Source: an uncultured Gammaproteobacteria bacterium
GTDB taxonomy: Bacteria; Pseudomonadota; Gammaproteobacteria; GCA-001735895
Length of the DNA stretch: 40,897 bases
Reading direction: 5' to 3'
Assembly (NCBI GenBank): GCA_947259485.1
Contig: CAMYLU010000027.1
Location: 1 to 40,897 of the forward strand
Shown here: piece after piece, positions 15,688-24,916 of the stretch
How the letters are laid out: each line of letters begins with the position of its first letter
How positions within the stretch are numbered: position 1 is the first letter of the stretch
Position numbers and translations under genes: made by a program
Notes under the pieces: generated by a model
The model's database searches: none
Seen by the model: the letters and a program-made list of their open reading frames with translations, nothing else
Told to the model about the DNA's origin: nothing

Positions 15688-18600
15688 ATGGCGCCAAATT
15701 TAAGGGTCACCGAAAGCGTTAAATTGTTTTACCTACGAAAGACACTACCTGTTCTGTTCCTGCTTGCCTGCTGCAGTTTGCTACCTCCGATGGCGCAGGC
15801 GCAAGGCCCGATATCGATGCAAACGGATACCATTGTCGAATTGATCGAAGGCCGTATCCAGGAAATCGAGGCCTCCAGTGAGCTGGACGAGGGAAGCAAA
15901 ACCAGGTTGCTCGATCTCTATCGCAAGACCATCGGCCTGATCGAGCAGCGCCAATCCTATGAAACCGCTAGTAATGAATTTGCCAGGGCGCTCGAGACGG
16001 CACCGCAGCAGTCGGCCGCGCTGCGACAGCAACTGGAAAAACTGGAAACGACCGCTTTGCAAGAAGTTCCGGACGAGTTGTTGCGTCAACCGTTGCCGCA
16101 ACTCGAGCAGCAGCTGCTCAGCGAGAAGGCGAATTCGTCCGGCCTGTCCTCCAATCTTGCAGAAATAGAAGTTTCGCTGGAAACAGAGTCGCAGCGTTCG
16201 CAGCTGGCACGTGATCGGCTTAATGAGGCCAGGCAGCGTCAACTTGAAATCGCGGACGAACTGCAAACACCGCCACTCGAAAATCAATTGCCTCGACTGG
16301 TCGAAGCCCGGCGCTGGTTGCTGGAGCAGGAGGCTGAAGCACTTACTGCTGAGATCGAAATGTTAAACCAGGAGTTGCTAAGCCAACCGATGCGGATCGA
16401 ATTGCTCGGCGTGCAGCGCGACAAGGCGACGCTGGAGTTGAGCCGGCAGTCAAATTATGTCGAACTACTTGAAAAGCTGGTTGCCGAGCGACGCCTCAGC
16501 GACGCCGAAACGGTAAAGGAGGAAACCGAGGAGACAGAGCGCCAGGCTTTCGGCAAGCACGAGCTGTTGCAGGAAATCGCGCAGAGTAACACGCAACTGA
16601 GCGACGAATTAAACCAGCTGGTAGCGGATCTGGAAAGTACTAACGCCGAAGAAAACATTGCTGCCAGCAGGGCCAAGCGCATTACCGATAACTTTCGCCT
16701 GGCGCGCCAGAAGCTCGATATTGCCGGTTTAAGCGAGGCATTCGGACAGGTATTACTGGAGCAGCGACGAAATTTACCGAACGCCAAGGATTTCAAAGCT
16801 GCCGAAGAGCGTCGCCAACGCCTGGTAATCGACTCCAGCCTGCGGCAGATTCGCAACCAGCAGGAACGGGCCCGGTTGCGGGATATCAATCTCTATGTCA
16901 ATGATCTAATGACGGACCTGTCGGAGACCTGGAAGAACCTGTTGCGTGCTGACCTATTGGCGCTTGCGGAACAGCGGCGCGATTTGCTCGACAAGGCCAT
17001 TGCCGCGGATGACACCTATTTACAGGCGCTGGGCGAACTCGATTTTACCCAGCAGCAGTTGTCGGAAACGGTTACGGCCTATAACGATTATCTCGATGAG
17101 CGCCTGCTGTGGATTCGCACGGGCCAGCCGCCTTCATGGCAAACGTTGGAGTCGGCCGGTGAGAATATTGCCGTCTTCGCTTCCCCGCGGCATTGGCTGC
17201 AGCTGGGACGGGCGTTGGTATTGCCGGACTCGTTCCCGTGGGTTTTATTAATGGGGATCGCATTGTTTGCCGTGTTGATGAAAATAACGGGAAAGCTGCG
17301 TGCATCGCTCGAACGCAGTGGCCGCAACGTGGGACAGATGCGCCATGATCGCTACATTACAACATTGAGAGCGCTGATGCTAACCCTGGTGCTGGCATTG
17401 CCGTGGCCGGTGCTGTTTACGGCACTCGGTTTACACTTCCAGTTCGTACAGAGCATCGATTCGTTGGATCTTGAAACTCACATCTACCAGACGGGCGAAT
17501 GGACCGGGCAGTTCGTGCCGGCGATTGGTGTCGCGTTCTATAGAATCGCACTCTATACCTTCTACTTTATTGCGTTTCGTATTTTCTGTGAACCCGGCGG
17601 GCTCGCGGTCACCCATTTTGGCTGGAACCCGGCAACCGCCAAGCGCTTGCGTCACGAAACACGGCGCCTGATGTGGGTCTTCCTGCCGGCGGCTTTTCTA
17701 CTGGTGACCTCGGTTACCTACGATCCGGCCGCGTTGGCCGGTGGCTTGAGCCGGCTGTGTTTTGTGATCGTTATGGTGGCGCTGGCCTGGTTCTTCGGTC
17801 GCATCCTGTCGCCACATCATGGGATGACGCGTAACGAATTTGCGGCCAAGCTCGACAAACCATTGGTGTTGTTACGCTATCTTTGGGTCGCGCTCGGGTT
17901 TGCATTGCCGGTCCTGCTGGCATTACTGGCAATAGCGGGATATACCTATACCGCGGTAGAGTTTGGCGCCCGCATGGTGGATACTTTTTGGTTGGTCGTC
18001 GCGATTATCCTTATTCATCAGCTCGTGGTGCGCTGGTTATTGTTGACCGAGCGCCAACTGGTGTTTAACGATGCGCTGGAAAGACATCGAGCGCAGCGTG
18101 CCGCGCAAGAAGACGCGGAAGATGAGACAGCCGCTGGTCAGATTGACCACCTTCAACCGCCGGAAGAGCCGGAGATCGATTTCGAGGCGCTCGGTGACGA
18201 TACCTCCAAGCTGATTAATACCGCGCTGGTACTGGTTGCTGCGGTTGGCCTGTTAATCATCTGGTCTGACGTCTTCCCGGCCCTGAGCATTCTTGATCGA
18301 GTCTCGCTGTGGCAGTACAGCACCATGGTCGACGATGTGGAGCAACTGGTTCCGGTCACGTTAAAAGACGTGATTTTTGGCGTGTTGGCGATCGTGATCA
18401 TTATCGCCGGCGCACGCCGCCTGCCGGCGTTGCTGGAGTTTGTGCTGCTGGCGCGCCTCGATATCACCGCCGGCAGTCGCTATGCAATTTCGAGCCTGAC
18501 ACAGTACACGATTGTCGCGGTCGGTATCGTACTGGTGTTTAACCTACTGGGCGGTAGCTGGTCGGAGATCCAGTGGCTGATTGCGGCACTGGGTGTCGGT

Positions 18601-19173
18601 ATCGGTTTTGGCTTGCAGGAGATCGTGGCCAATTTTATCTGCGGCTTGATCCTGCTGTTCGAACGGCCAATCCGGATTGGTGACGTGGTCACGGTGGGTA
18701 ATACCGATGGGGTTGTAACCGGGATTCGCATCCGTTCAACGACGATTCGTAACTGGGACCGACAGGAACTGCTGGTTCCCAACAAGGAATTCATTACCGG
18801 TCGATTGCTCAACTGGACGTTGTCGGACCCGGTGACGCGTATCGTGATCCCGGTCGGTATCGCCTACGGCAGCGATGTGACCCGGGCGATCCAGCTGGTC
18901 CAGCAAGCCGCCGACGAACATGAACGCGTGCTCGACGAACCATCGACACTGGTCACCTTCGACAGCTTTGGCGACAATTCGCTAACGATTGTGCTGCGCT
19001 GTTTTATCGGCTCGATGGATTACTGGCGTCAAACCATCAGCGAGCTGCACCAGGCGATTAACAAGAAGTTCAATGATGCCGGAATTGTCGTCGCGTTCCC
19101 GCAGCGCGACATTCACCTCGACACATCGAAACCTCTCGACCTGCGTATTCACCGGGTACAAACCGAAAGCTGA
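15688..19173 (+). CDS. MscK/KefA-like large mechanosensitive channel
   Basis: An inner-membrane protein of 1161 residues. A signal peptide (to about PPMAQA) is followed by a roughly 450-residue periplasmic region dominated by Glu/Gln/Leu heptads, likely coiled coil. About eight membrane segments start near residue 510, and a C-terminal MscS module begins with the pore helix GVGIGFGLQEIVANF near residue 967 and the beta domain ERPIRIGDVVTVG. This is the architecture of MscK/KefA and YbdG-long relatives, which release ions and solutes under membrane tension and, for MscK, respond to external K+. A second MscS gene lies 1.1 kb downstream on the other strand. It is large but intact. Confidence 0.92.
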   Translation: MAPNLRVTESVKLFYLRKTLPVLFLLACCSLLPPMAQAQGPISMQTDTIVELIEGRIQEIEASSELDEGSKTRLLDLYRKTIGLIEQRQSYETASNEFARALETAPQQSAALRQQLEKLETTALQEVPDELLRQPLPQLEQQLLSEKANSSGLSSNLAEIEVSLETESQRSQLARDRLNEARQRQLEIADELQTPPLENQLPRLVEARRWLLEQEAEALTAEIEMLNQELLSQPMRIELLGVQRDKATLELSRQSNYVELLEKLVAERRLSDAETVKEETEETERQAFGKHELLQEIAQSNTQLSDELNQLVADLESTNAEENIAASRAKRITDNFRLARQKLDIAGLSEAFGQVLLEQRRNLPNAKDFKAAEERRQRLVIDSSLRQIRNQQERARLRDINLYVNDLMTDLSETWKNLLRADLLALAEQRRDLLDKAIAADDTYLQALGELDFTQQQLSETVTAYNDYLDERLLWIRTGQPPSWQTLESAGENIAVFASPRHWLQLGRALVLPDSFPWVLLMGIALFAVLMKITGKLRASLERSGRNVGQMRHDRYITTLRALMLTLVLALPWPVLFTALGLHFQFVQSIDSLDLETHIYQTGEWTGQFVPAIGVAFYRIALYTFYFIAFRIFCEPGGLAVTHFGWNPATAKRLRHETRRLMWVFLPAAFLLVTSVTYDPAALAGGLSRLCFVIVMVALAWFFGRILSPHHGMTRNEFAAKLDKPLVLLRYLWVALGFALPVLLALLAIAGYTYTAVEFGARMVDTFWLVVAIILIHQLVVRWLLLTERQLVFNDALERHRAQRAAQEDAEDETAAGQIDHLQPPEEPEIDFEALGDDTSKLINTALVLVAAVGLLIIWSDVFPALSILDRVSLWQYSTMVDDVEQLVPVTLKDVIFGVLAIVIIIAGARRLPALLEFVLLARLDITAGSRYAISSLTQYTIVAVGIVLVFNLLGGSWSEIQWLIAALGVGIGFGLQEIVANFICGLILLFERPIRIGDVVTVGNTDGVVTGIRIRSTTIRNWDRQELLVPNKEFITGRLLNWTLSDPVTRIVIPVGIAYGSDVTRAIQLVQQAADEHERVLDEPSTLVTFDSFGDNSLTIVLRCFIGSMDYWRQTISELHQAINKKFNDAGIVVAFPQRDIHLDTSKPLDLRIHRVQTES

Positions 19174-19262
19174 ATTGAACCTGATCATGACGCTAGTGTT
19201 GGCTCAAGCCTTAGTGTATAAGACGGGGCCTTGTCTTCGATTTCCGAGGAGTTTGCACCGAA

Positions 19263-20306
19263 ATGCCTGATCTGGAACCGTCTTCTGTGAGTCAACTGAT
19301 CTGGCTGGGTATTTTTTTCTGCGTTACCCAGTCGGCAATGTTTTCAGGATTAAACCTCGCCTATTTCAGTCTGAATCGACTCGAACTCGAAGTCGCCGCG
19401 CAGGAGAACAACCGTGCGGCCAAAAAAGTATTAACCATGCGCCAGGACGCCAACTTTCTGCTCACCACTATTTTATGGGGTAACGTCAGTATTAACGTGT
19501 TGTTGGCACTCTTGTCCAACTCGGTGATGACGGGCTTGCTGGCGTTCATGTTTTCAACCGTGTTTATAACGCTGTTTGGCGAGATTATGCCGCAGGCATA
19601 TTTCTCGAGGCATGCGCTAAAAATGGCATCAATATTTTCGCCGGTGCTGCGTTTTTACCAGTTTTTGCTTTACCCGGTGGCCAAACCCAGCGCGAGTGTT
19701 CTCGATGCCTGGCTGGGGAAGGAGGGTATTGCTTACCTGCGCGAACGCGACCTTCATCGTGTCATTAAAAAACACATCGACGCGGAGGAATCGGAGCTCG
19801 ATGTGCTGGAGGGTGTTGGCGCACTGAATTTTCTACAGATCGATGATATATCGGTGTCGCGGGAAGGCGAACCAATTGACGCCAAGAGCATCATCGCTTT
19901 ACCGGTTCAACTTGACCTGCCAATATTCCCTAATACTTCGGCAGATGTCTCCAACCCGTTTTTGCGAAAGGTCAACGCGTCAGGTAAAAAATGGGTGATT
20001 CTGACCAATGACAAGGATCAGCCTCTGCTGGTGCTGGACGCGGATGGCTACCTGCGCGCGGCCCTGCTGGATTCAACCGAGGCCGACACCACCGATTTCA
20101 ATCCCTATGCTTACTGCCATCGTCCCATTATAGTCACCGACACCGAGCTTCCGCTCGGAGACGTCATCGGCAAATTCAAGGCAGGTATGGAAGCCGCCAG
20201 CGACGAGGTTATCGACGACGACATTATTATCGTTTGGGGTGAGCAAAAACGCATTATCACCGGTGCGGATGTCCTGGGCCGTCTGCTAAAGGGTGTACAC
20301 GCGTAG
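19263..20306 (+). CDS. DUF21 (CNNM/CorC-type) membrane protein
   Basis: A 347-residue protein whose first 150 residues form a DUF21 transmembrane domain: SAMFSGLNLAYFSLNRLELE at residues 15-35, about three to four helices, and the conserved GEIMPQAYFSRHA. This domain is shared by CNNM Mg2+ transporters and CorB/CorC proteins. The C-terminal cytosolic part occupies the place of a CBS pair but is divergent (LEGVGALNFLQIDDISVS, later VILTNDKDQPLLVLDADGYL). The usual CorC_HlyC domain is not evident. A divalent-cation transport or sensing role is inferred. GAGGAG precedes the ATG, 89 bases after the MscK-like gene, so the two are probably co-transcribed. Confidence 0.85.
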   Translation: MPDLEPSSVSQLIWLGIFFCVTQSAMFSGLNLAYFSLNRLELEVAAQENNRAAKKVLTMRQDANFLLTTILWGNVSINVLLALLSNSVMTGLLAFMFSTVFITLFGEIMPQAYFSRHALKMASIFSPVLRFYQFLLYPVAKPSASVLDAWLGKEGIAYLRERDLHRVIKKHIDAEESELDVLEGVGALNFLQIDDISVSREGEPIDAKSIIALPVQLDLPIFPNTSADVSNPFLRKVNASGKKWVILTNDKDQPLLVLDADGYLRAALLDSTEADTTDFNPYAYCHRPIIVTDTELPLGDVIGKFKAGMEAASDEVIDDDIIIVWGEQKRIITGADVLGRLLKGVHA

Positions 20307-20319
20307 TTGCGAGTCGGCA

Positions 20320-21654
20320 CTATTGCCCGCTATCGGGCCGGCTGCTCACCGCAATGTTTTTATTCAGCACGCGCACCTCGCGTTGCGGGAATGGTATTTC
20401 AAAGCCATGTTCCTGCAGGGCCTCCAGAATCATTAACAGCAGGTCGCCACCAACACGGTTTTTACCGTCATCGATGCCTTCCATCCAGAACTCGACGAAC
20501 ATGTTAATCCCGGAATCGCCGAAGCTGTCGATCTCGCAATCAGGGCGCTCTTCGATGGGTACATCCTCGCCGCTAAATACCTGCGGATGACTGGCAACGA
20601 CTTGCTTGATAATTTCCACCAACTTGCGGATATCCGAATGATAGGCGACTGAAAAATCGACCCGGTAACGCTGACTCTTATCCTTGTGGGTCCAGTTGGT
20701 GAACGGCTCGACGATAAATTTTTCATTCGGCACGACGATGTCCTTACCGTCATAGGTTTCCAGCGTTGTCGAGCGCATGTTGAGCTCACGCACTACACCG
20801 GTGCGACCGTCATCAAGCTCGACATAGTCGCCGATCGAGACCGAACGATCGAGCAGGATGATAATCCCCGAGATGAAATTGGAGGCGATCGCCTGCAGAC
20901 CGAATCCAATACCAACACCGATCGCACCGCCGAACACCGCGAGCGCCGTCAGGTTGATTCCCATCACCTGCAGTAAAAGCAGGACTATTAAAAAGAAAAT
21001 TGCGACTTCGAACAGCTTCGAGGCAACTTCCCGGGTGCGTACGTCGAGATTTTCCTGCTTGGCTATTATCTCCCGGCCGGTCTTGCTGCTGATGCGCCCG
21101 AGCCAGAACAGGAGCGATCCAAAAATGGCCACGCGGACAATGCCGTAGGCCGAAAGCTCGATATTGCCGATGTTAATCGATATGGATTCGAGGATTTCAA
21201 TAAGGCCAGTAAGGAGGCCAAGCAGGTGCAAAAATAAAAGCGGCAAGCCCAGCCATCTGAATAACCTGGCGACCACGTTGTTGCTGATGAAATCACTGAT
21301 GATTGAATTAAACAGCAGCAAAATTGCGATCGTGAGTGCCGTTTGTACCAACCAGCCCTGGTCCAACGCGGTTTCACTGATTTCAACCGATATCCGCAGC
21401 AGGAAAATAGCCAGCACTGGAAAGATCAGATTACCCATCTTGCTGATGAATTTGCGTAGCGGGTGAGCGGCCGGATCGATGCCCCTGGCATCAAGCGCGG
21501 GTGCGTATTTCCTGATGCGCCCGGCAATCACGAATGACAGCAGATAAATTATGATGATTATGCCCAGCTGGGTGTAAGTTTCGGGTTGGGAAATTGCGGT
21601 ATTCGCTTTTTCACCAAACTCGGTGGCAATTTGGCTGATTCTATCTAGTGCCAT
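20320..21654 (-). CDS. MscS-family mechanosensitive channel
   Basis: A 444-residue channel with four to five membrane helices before the pore (hydrophobic blocks at about 30-55, 78-100, 108-130, 140-165 and 175-195). The MscS core then follows: FGGAIGVGIGFGLQAIASNF (pore helix), LLDRSVSIGDYVELDDGRTG, and MRSTTLETYDGKDIVVPNEKF (beta domain). A C-terminal alpha/beta cage ends in EIPFPQREVRVL. It is larger than MscS (286) and resembles the YnaI/YbiO-size group. The gene converges with the DUF21 gene, 13 bases between stops, without an evident terminator. Confidence 0.92.
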   Translation of the reverse strand: MALDRISQIATEFGEKANTAISQPETYTQLGIIIIIYLLSFVIAGRIRKYAPALDARGIDPAAHPLRKFISKMGNLIFPVLAIFLLRISVEISETALDQGWLVQTALTIAILLLFNSIISDFISNNVVARLFRWLGLPLLFLHLLGLLTGLIEILESISINIGNIELSAYGIVRVAIFGSLLFWLGRISSKTGREIIAKQENLDVRTREVASKLFEVAIFFLIVLLLLQVMGINLTALAVFGGAIGVGIGFGLQAIASNFISGIIILLDRSVSIGDYVELDDGRTGVVRELNMRSTTLETYDGKDIVVPNEKFIVEPFTNWTHKDKSQRYRVDFSVAYHSDIRKLVEIIKQVVASHPQVFSGEDVPIEERPDCEIDSFGDSGINMFVEFWMEGIDDGKNRVGGDLLLMILEALQEHGFEIPFPQREVRVLNKNIAVSSRPDSGQ

Positions 21655-21780
21655 GGGTGGTTACCTTTTGATATCGCCGCGCAAGGATTTGATCATTTGG
21701 TATAAATTCACGCTCGCGATTGCCGGCAGGCCGTTTTCGTCGATGCGCGCTTGAATTATGCTCCTTAAACACAATTGAAT

Positions 21781-22434
21781 CTACGACAGCAGCTGCTTTA
21801 ATTTTTCGACTTCTATTTCCAGGTCATTAACGCGTTGTTCCAATTCTGCAACACTGATGCGCGCTGAAGGTTCGGCGTCCCTTCTGGTCTCGGCGTTACT
21901 CGCGTGGGCCTCGAGATCTACCTCGCCACAAAACAGGTGCATGTACTCGGCATCCTTGCGTCCCGGGGTGCGCGGCAGCTTGACGACTAAAGCGTCACCC
22001 TCACGCTCGATCAGACTATTAAGCGCGTCTACCACGGCGGCGTTGTCGTCAAATTGGTGCAGGCGCCCGCTGCGTGTCCTTAATTCGCCCGGTGTCTGCG
22101 GGCCGCGCAACAATAGCAGGCAAACGATGGCGAATTGAGCCGTATCGAATTGCAGCTCACTGAAAGAAGTATTGCAGAAACGTTGCGTGTATTTCTCGAC
22201 CCCGCGCTTGAAATTATCCTCGACCAGCAGTAAATGTTTTTGCTCCAGCTCGCGCACCGTATGCTGAACAATGCCTTGCGCCAGGGACATGACGGGATCG
22301 CGGCTGGACTTTTGATTACAGGCATTGGTCAGCGCATTGAGGGTTAAAGGATATTGATCCGGCGTGGTAACCGACTTTTCCATCAGGCAACCGATAACGC
22401 GAGCTTCGTTAGCGTTTAAATCCAGCGGTATCAT
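21781..22434 (-). CDS. yceH: YceH family protein (DUF480)
   Basis: A 217-residue cytosolic protein. NANEARVIGCLMEKSVTTPD and YPLTLNALTNACNQKSSRDP at the N-terminus are the hallmark of the UPF0502/YceH family, which folds as tandem winged helices. The middle LLLLRGPQTPGELRTRSGRL is the second domain's signature. The C-terminus (ISVAELEQRVNDLEIEVEKL) is a predicted coiled coil. No biochemical role is established. It follows the haem lipoprotein gene by 30 bases on the same strand, so they may share a transcript. Confidence 0.93.
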   Translation of the reverse strand: MIPLDLNANEARVIGCLMEKSVTTPDQYPLTLNALTNACNQKSSRDPVMSLAQGIVQHTVRELEQKHLLLVEDNFKRGVEKYTQRFCNTSFSELQFDTAQFAIVCLLLLRGPQTPGELRTRSGRLHQFDDNAAVVDALNSLIEREGDALVVKLPRTPGRKDAEYMHLFCGEVDLEAHASNAETRRDAEPSARISVAELEQRVNDLEIEVEKLKQLLS

Positions 22435-22464
22435 TGAGGCCCCGTTGCGGTCAATCGACCGGTG

Positions 22465-22956
22465 TTAGAAATCGCGAAACTGGTGACAGGCGACGCAACC
22501 TCCCGAAAGCCTGCCAAGCGCAAAGTAATTGGGTGGGTCTGAGCTCGCGTCACGCAACGCGACAGTAACGTCGGATTTGAACTGGTCGATATGATCGTCT
22601 AAAACCAGGTGGTTGGTCCTGACATTGCCCGCGCCGAGGGAGTCCACGCTGTCGTCGACTTTTGACAGGATTTTTATTATTTGTTCCTGTTGCGCACTAC
22701 TGACAGTGGAGTCATCAAGCAGAATTTCGTCGATTTGTCGCATGTAGAGACTCAATAACGCCATCTCGCTTCTAATCTGGTTTTGTTCCAGGTAAACAAA
22801 ATCAGACGGGTAGGTAGCCTTACGGATCTGGGCGCAGCCAATTAACACGCCGGCGCTTAAGAGGGAAATTAGCAGCCATCGAAGCTGTGTTCTGCCGGGA
22901 ATCCCGTTCTGGGCCGGGGTTGAATCGGTGTTGGTTTTTAATTGATATTTTTTCAT
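22465..22956 (-). CDS. Lipoprotein with C-terminal c-type haem site (cytochrome c'-like)
   Basis: A 163-residue precursor. After a polar 25-residue N-tail there is a hydrophobic stretch ending VLIGC (Cys41), a lipobox. The mature part is predicted all-helical. The only haem motif, CVACH (Cys154, Cys157, His158), lies a few residues from the C-terminus in the phrase CVACHQFRDF. This placement, as in CxxCHxxFR, is that of cytochrome c' four-helix bundles. The protein is probably periplasmic and membrane-anchored, possibly binding NO or mediating electron transfer; this is inference. The long N-tail before the signal is unusual, and no clear alternative start was found. Confidence 0.75.
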   Translation of the reverse strand: MKKYQLKTNTDSTPAQNGIPGRTQLRWLLISLLSAGVLIGCAQIRKATYPSDFVYLEQNQIRSEMALLSLYMRQIDEILLDDSTVSSAQQEQIIKILSKVDDSVDSLGAGNVRTNHLVLDDHIDQFKSDVTVALRDASSDPPNYFALGRLSGGCVACHQFRDF

Positions 22957-23051
22957 GTTCCTTGCTGATCCTATTGAAGCTACGGAATTTTATCCATTAA
23001 GTAGAGCATCATAAAGCTTTTAGCATTTTGATTTAAATCAGGATTATCGAG

Positions 23052-23639
23052 CTAAGTGTTTTTACGCTGGTCTTTTCTGGCGATCAGGCGGGCGCTCGCG
23101 ACCTGCCCACCCTCGGGGATGGTTTCAACCGATTCTTCGTACAGTAAGACATCAAGGCCTGAAACGGCTTCACGTAGCGTGCCGGGAGCCACGCGAAAGT
23201 TTGTGCCGGTAGGCCCGATGGCTTCCTGGTCGGTGACCAGGTGTTGCTGGCACACGAGGTAACCGCCGGGTGCCAGGCATTGACACAGGTGGGTGATGAG
23301 TTCGAGATCGACGTACCACATGACTATGATCAAATCATAAATCGGTTCGAAGGGGTAGGGTTCATCCAGGTCGTGTTCTATCCAGTTGATACTGAGCCCC
23401 TGTTCCAAGGCTGTTTGCCGGGCCCGTTTCAGACCCTCGCGGGAAATATCGATGGCATCGACCTCGAAGCCGGATTGCGCCAGCAGTATGGCGTTGCGCC
23501 CGGCGCCACAGGCGACGTCCAGTGCGCGACCCGCGGGAATTTTCGGTAACCAGTCGGATACCAGCGTGACCGGGTTGGTTTTGCGATAGCTATCCTCTGC
23601 GTAGCGCTGATTCCACTTGTCGCGATCCTGTTTGCTCAC
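23052..23639 (-). CDS. Class I SAM-dependent methyltransferase (TehB-like)
   Basis: A 195-residue Rossmann methyltransferase. Motif I reads ALDVACGAGRNAILLAQSGF, followed by VDAIDISREGL (acidic ribose-binding Asp), HDLDEPYPF, and YDLIIVMWYVD (motif IV). The opening DRDKWNQRYAE is common in TehB/UbiE-like small methyltransferases. The acceptor is unknown; tellurite or thiopurine detoxification is known for relatives. Its ATG overlaps the stop of the CvpA-like gene by 4 bases (23636-23639), so translation is coupled and the genes form an operon. Confidence 0.9.
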   Translation of the reverse strand: MSKQDRDKWNQRYAEDSYRKTNPVTLVSDWLPKIPAGRALDVACGAGRNAILLAQSGFEVDAIDISREGLKRARQTALEQGLSINWIEHDLDEPYPFEPIYDLIIVMWYVDLELITHLCQCLAPGGYLVCQQHLVTDQEAIGPTGTNFRVAPGTLREAVSGLDVLLYEESVETIPEGGQVASARLIARKDQRKNT

Positions 23640-24721
23640 TGCTCGTCTTCGCTATCCGAGTAGTGAATTCGTCCATCTTCATCGACCCAGCTGAAAATTT
23701 TAACTTTCTCTTTTGATGAGGGTTGCTGGCTGCTGTCGGGTTTAATGCTGTCGGACTCATCACCCGGCAACGCTTCATCTGCATAAATAATATCGGCAAG
23801 CTCCAGCAAGCGGGCGTTGGTTAGCAGGTCTATCGGGTTGCCCGACTGGATTTTTTGCTGAAACTCGGGGTCATTCAATATTTCCTGCACCCGCTGATCA
23901 TTTCGGACTCGATGTACGCGCCCCCAGATATCGGTTAACTGCCTGGCCAGGGCGGTTTCCACCGCATCCGAATTATTGGCCGAGTCGTCCACTATCCCTG
24001 CAGATTTTGCCAGTGCCAGCATATCGGGGTTTCTCGCCAGTTTTCGCAGGGCAGGGAGGTTCTTAACTGCCGCGACGTCACCCCGGTTTAACAGGGCCTG
24101 GTTTCCGGGGTCGCTCAATAATTCGTTCAGGTCGTTACTGCTTGAGAGCCGCTTTGCATGTTGTGCGATCTCGGCAGGCGAAGCGATCAAGGCGGTACCC
24201 AGATTAGTGATTTCGGGCCTGGCGGAGCCCATCGACAAGGCAGTATTAACAACTTTACTGGCGACATTGCTGGCCAGGCTTTCTATCTTGCTAGTTTTTG
24301 AATTCGCAACAGCATCGGCATCCTTCGCAAAATGGATATCGCGCACAAATGCGTATGTCCAGACAATGGCGATCGCGACTATCACGCCGATCATCAATCC
24401 CACTGTTGCCCCGCCCAGGGATGATGCCGTCGAGGGGTAATCCGTCGCCGGCAGCAGTTTTGCGAATATCCAGAACAGGATACTAACCGCGATGGCCGCG
24501 CCAAAGAATAAAACCAGCGCGGCGGTTAAAAAGCCGATGATTCCCTGCAGCTGGTACTGCGATTCCAAAACCGCAGAGAATTGTCCGGTGTATAAAATCG
24601 CGGCGATATAGCCGGCCACGAGACTGATTATCCGGGAAAGCGATTTGAGCAGGCCTCTCTTATAGCCGCGGTAGGCGAAAAAAAGCATGACGACTATGAA
24701 TAGTAATAGTGACCAGTCCAT
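23636..24721 (-). CDS. CvpA-like membrane protein with C-terminal DUF4124-like tail
   Basis: A 361-residue protein. Residues 1-130 contain four hydrophobic segments and the CvpA-type opening (FFAYRGYKRGLLKSLSRIIS). The rest is a soluble helical region, rich in Ala, Asn and Asp, with LSDPGNQALLNRGD and ILNDPEFQQKIQSGNPIDLL. The last 20 residues (KIFSWVDEDGRIHYSDSEDE) look like the core of a DUF4124 domain. Such domains are usually N-terminal in periplasmic proteins, so this end may face the periplasm. CvpA proteins support envelope stress tolerance and colicin V export in E. coli. It is coupled to a downstream methyltransferase. Confidence 0.82.
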   Translation of the reverse strand: MDWSLLLFIVVMLFFAYRGYKRGLLKSLSRIISLVAGYIAAILYTGQFSAVLESQYQLQGIIGFLTAALVLFFGAAIAVSILFWIFAKLLPATDYPSTASSLGGATVGLMIGVIVAIAIVWTYAFVRDIHFAKDADAVANSKTSKIESLASNVASKVVNTALSMGSARPEITNLGTALIASPAEIAQHAKRLSSSNDLNELLSDPGNQALLNRGDVAAVKNLPALRKLARNPDMLALAKSAGIVDDSANNSDAVETALARQLTDIWGRVHRVRNDQRVQEILNDPEFQQKIQSGNPIDLLTNARLLELADIIYADEALPGDESDSIKPDSSQQPSSKEKVKIFSWVDEDGRIHYSDSEDEQ

Positions 24722-24916
24722 CTCCCGGTTCTCCTACTTTGTTTCAAGCATCAATAACTTGCCGAACTTTTGCCGCAGGTATAAATTCATCGATAATCGA
24801 TGATTGAGGCATGCATTAATCATCTGAAGGGCAGGATTGAATGAATCCGCTAGTAAACTACAGTGGTTTATACTGTGCTCGATTCGTGCCTGCAAATCAA
24901 TGAGAAGCTGCTTGCG

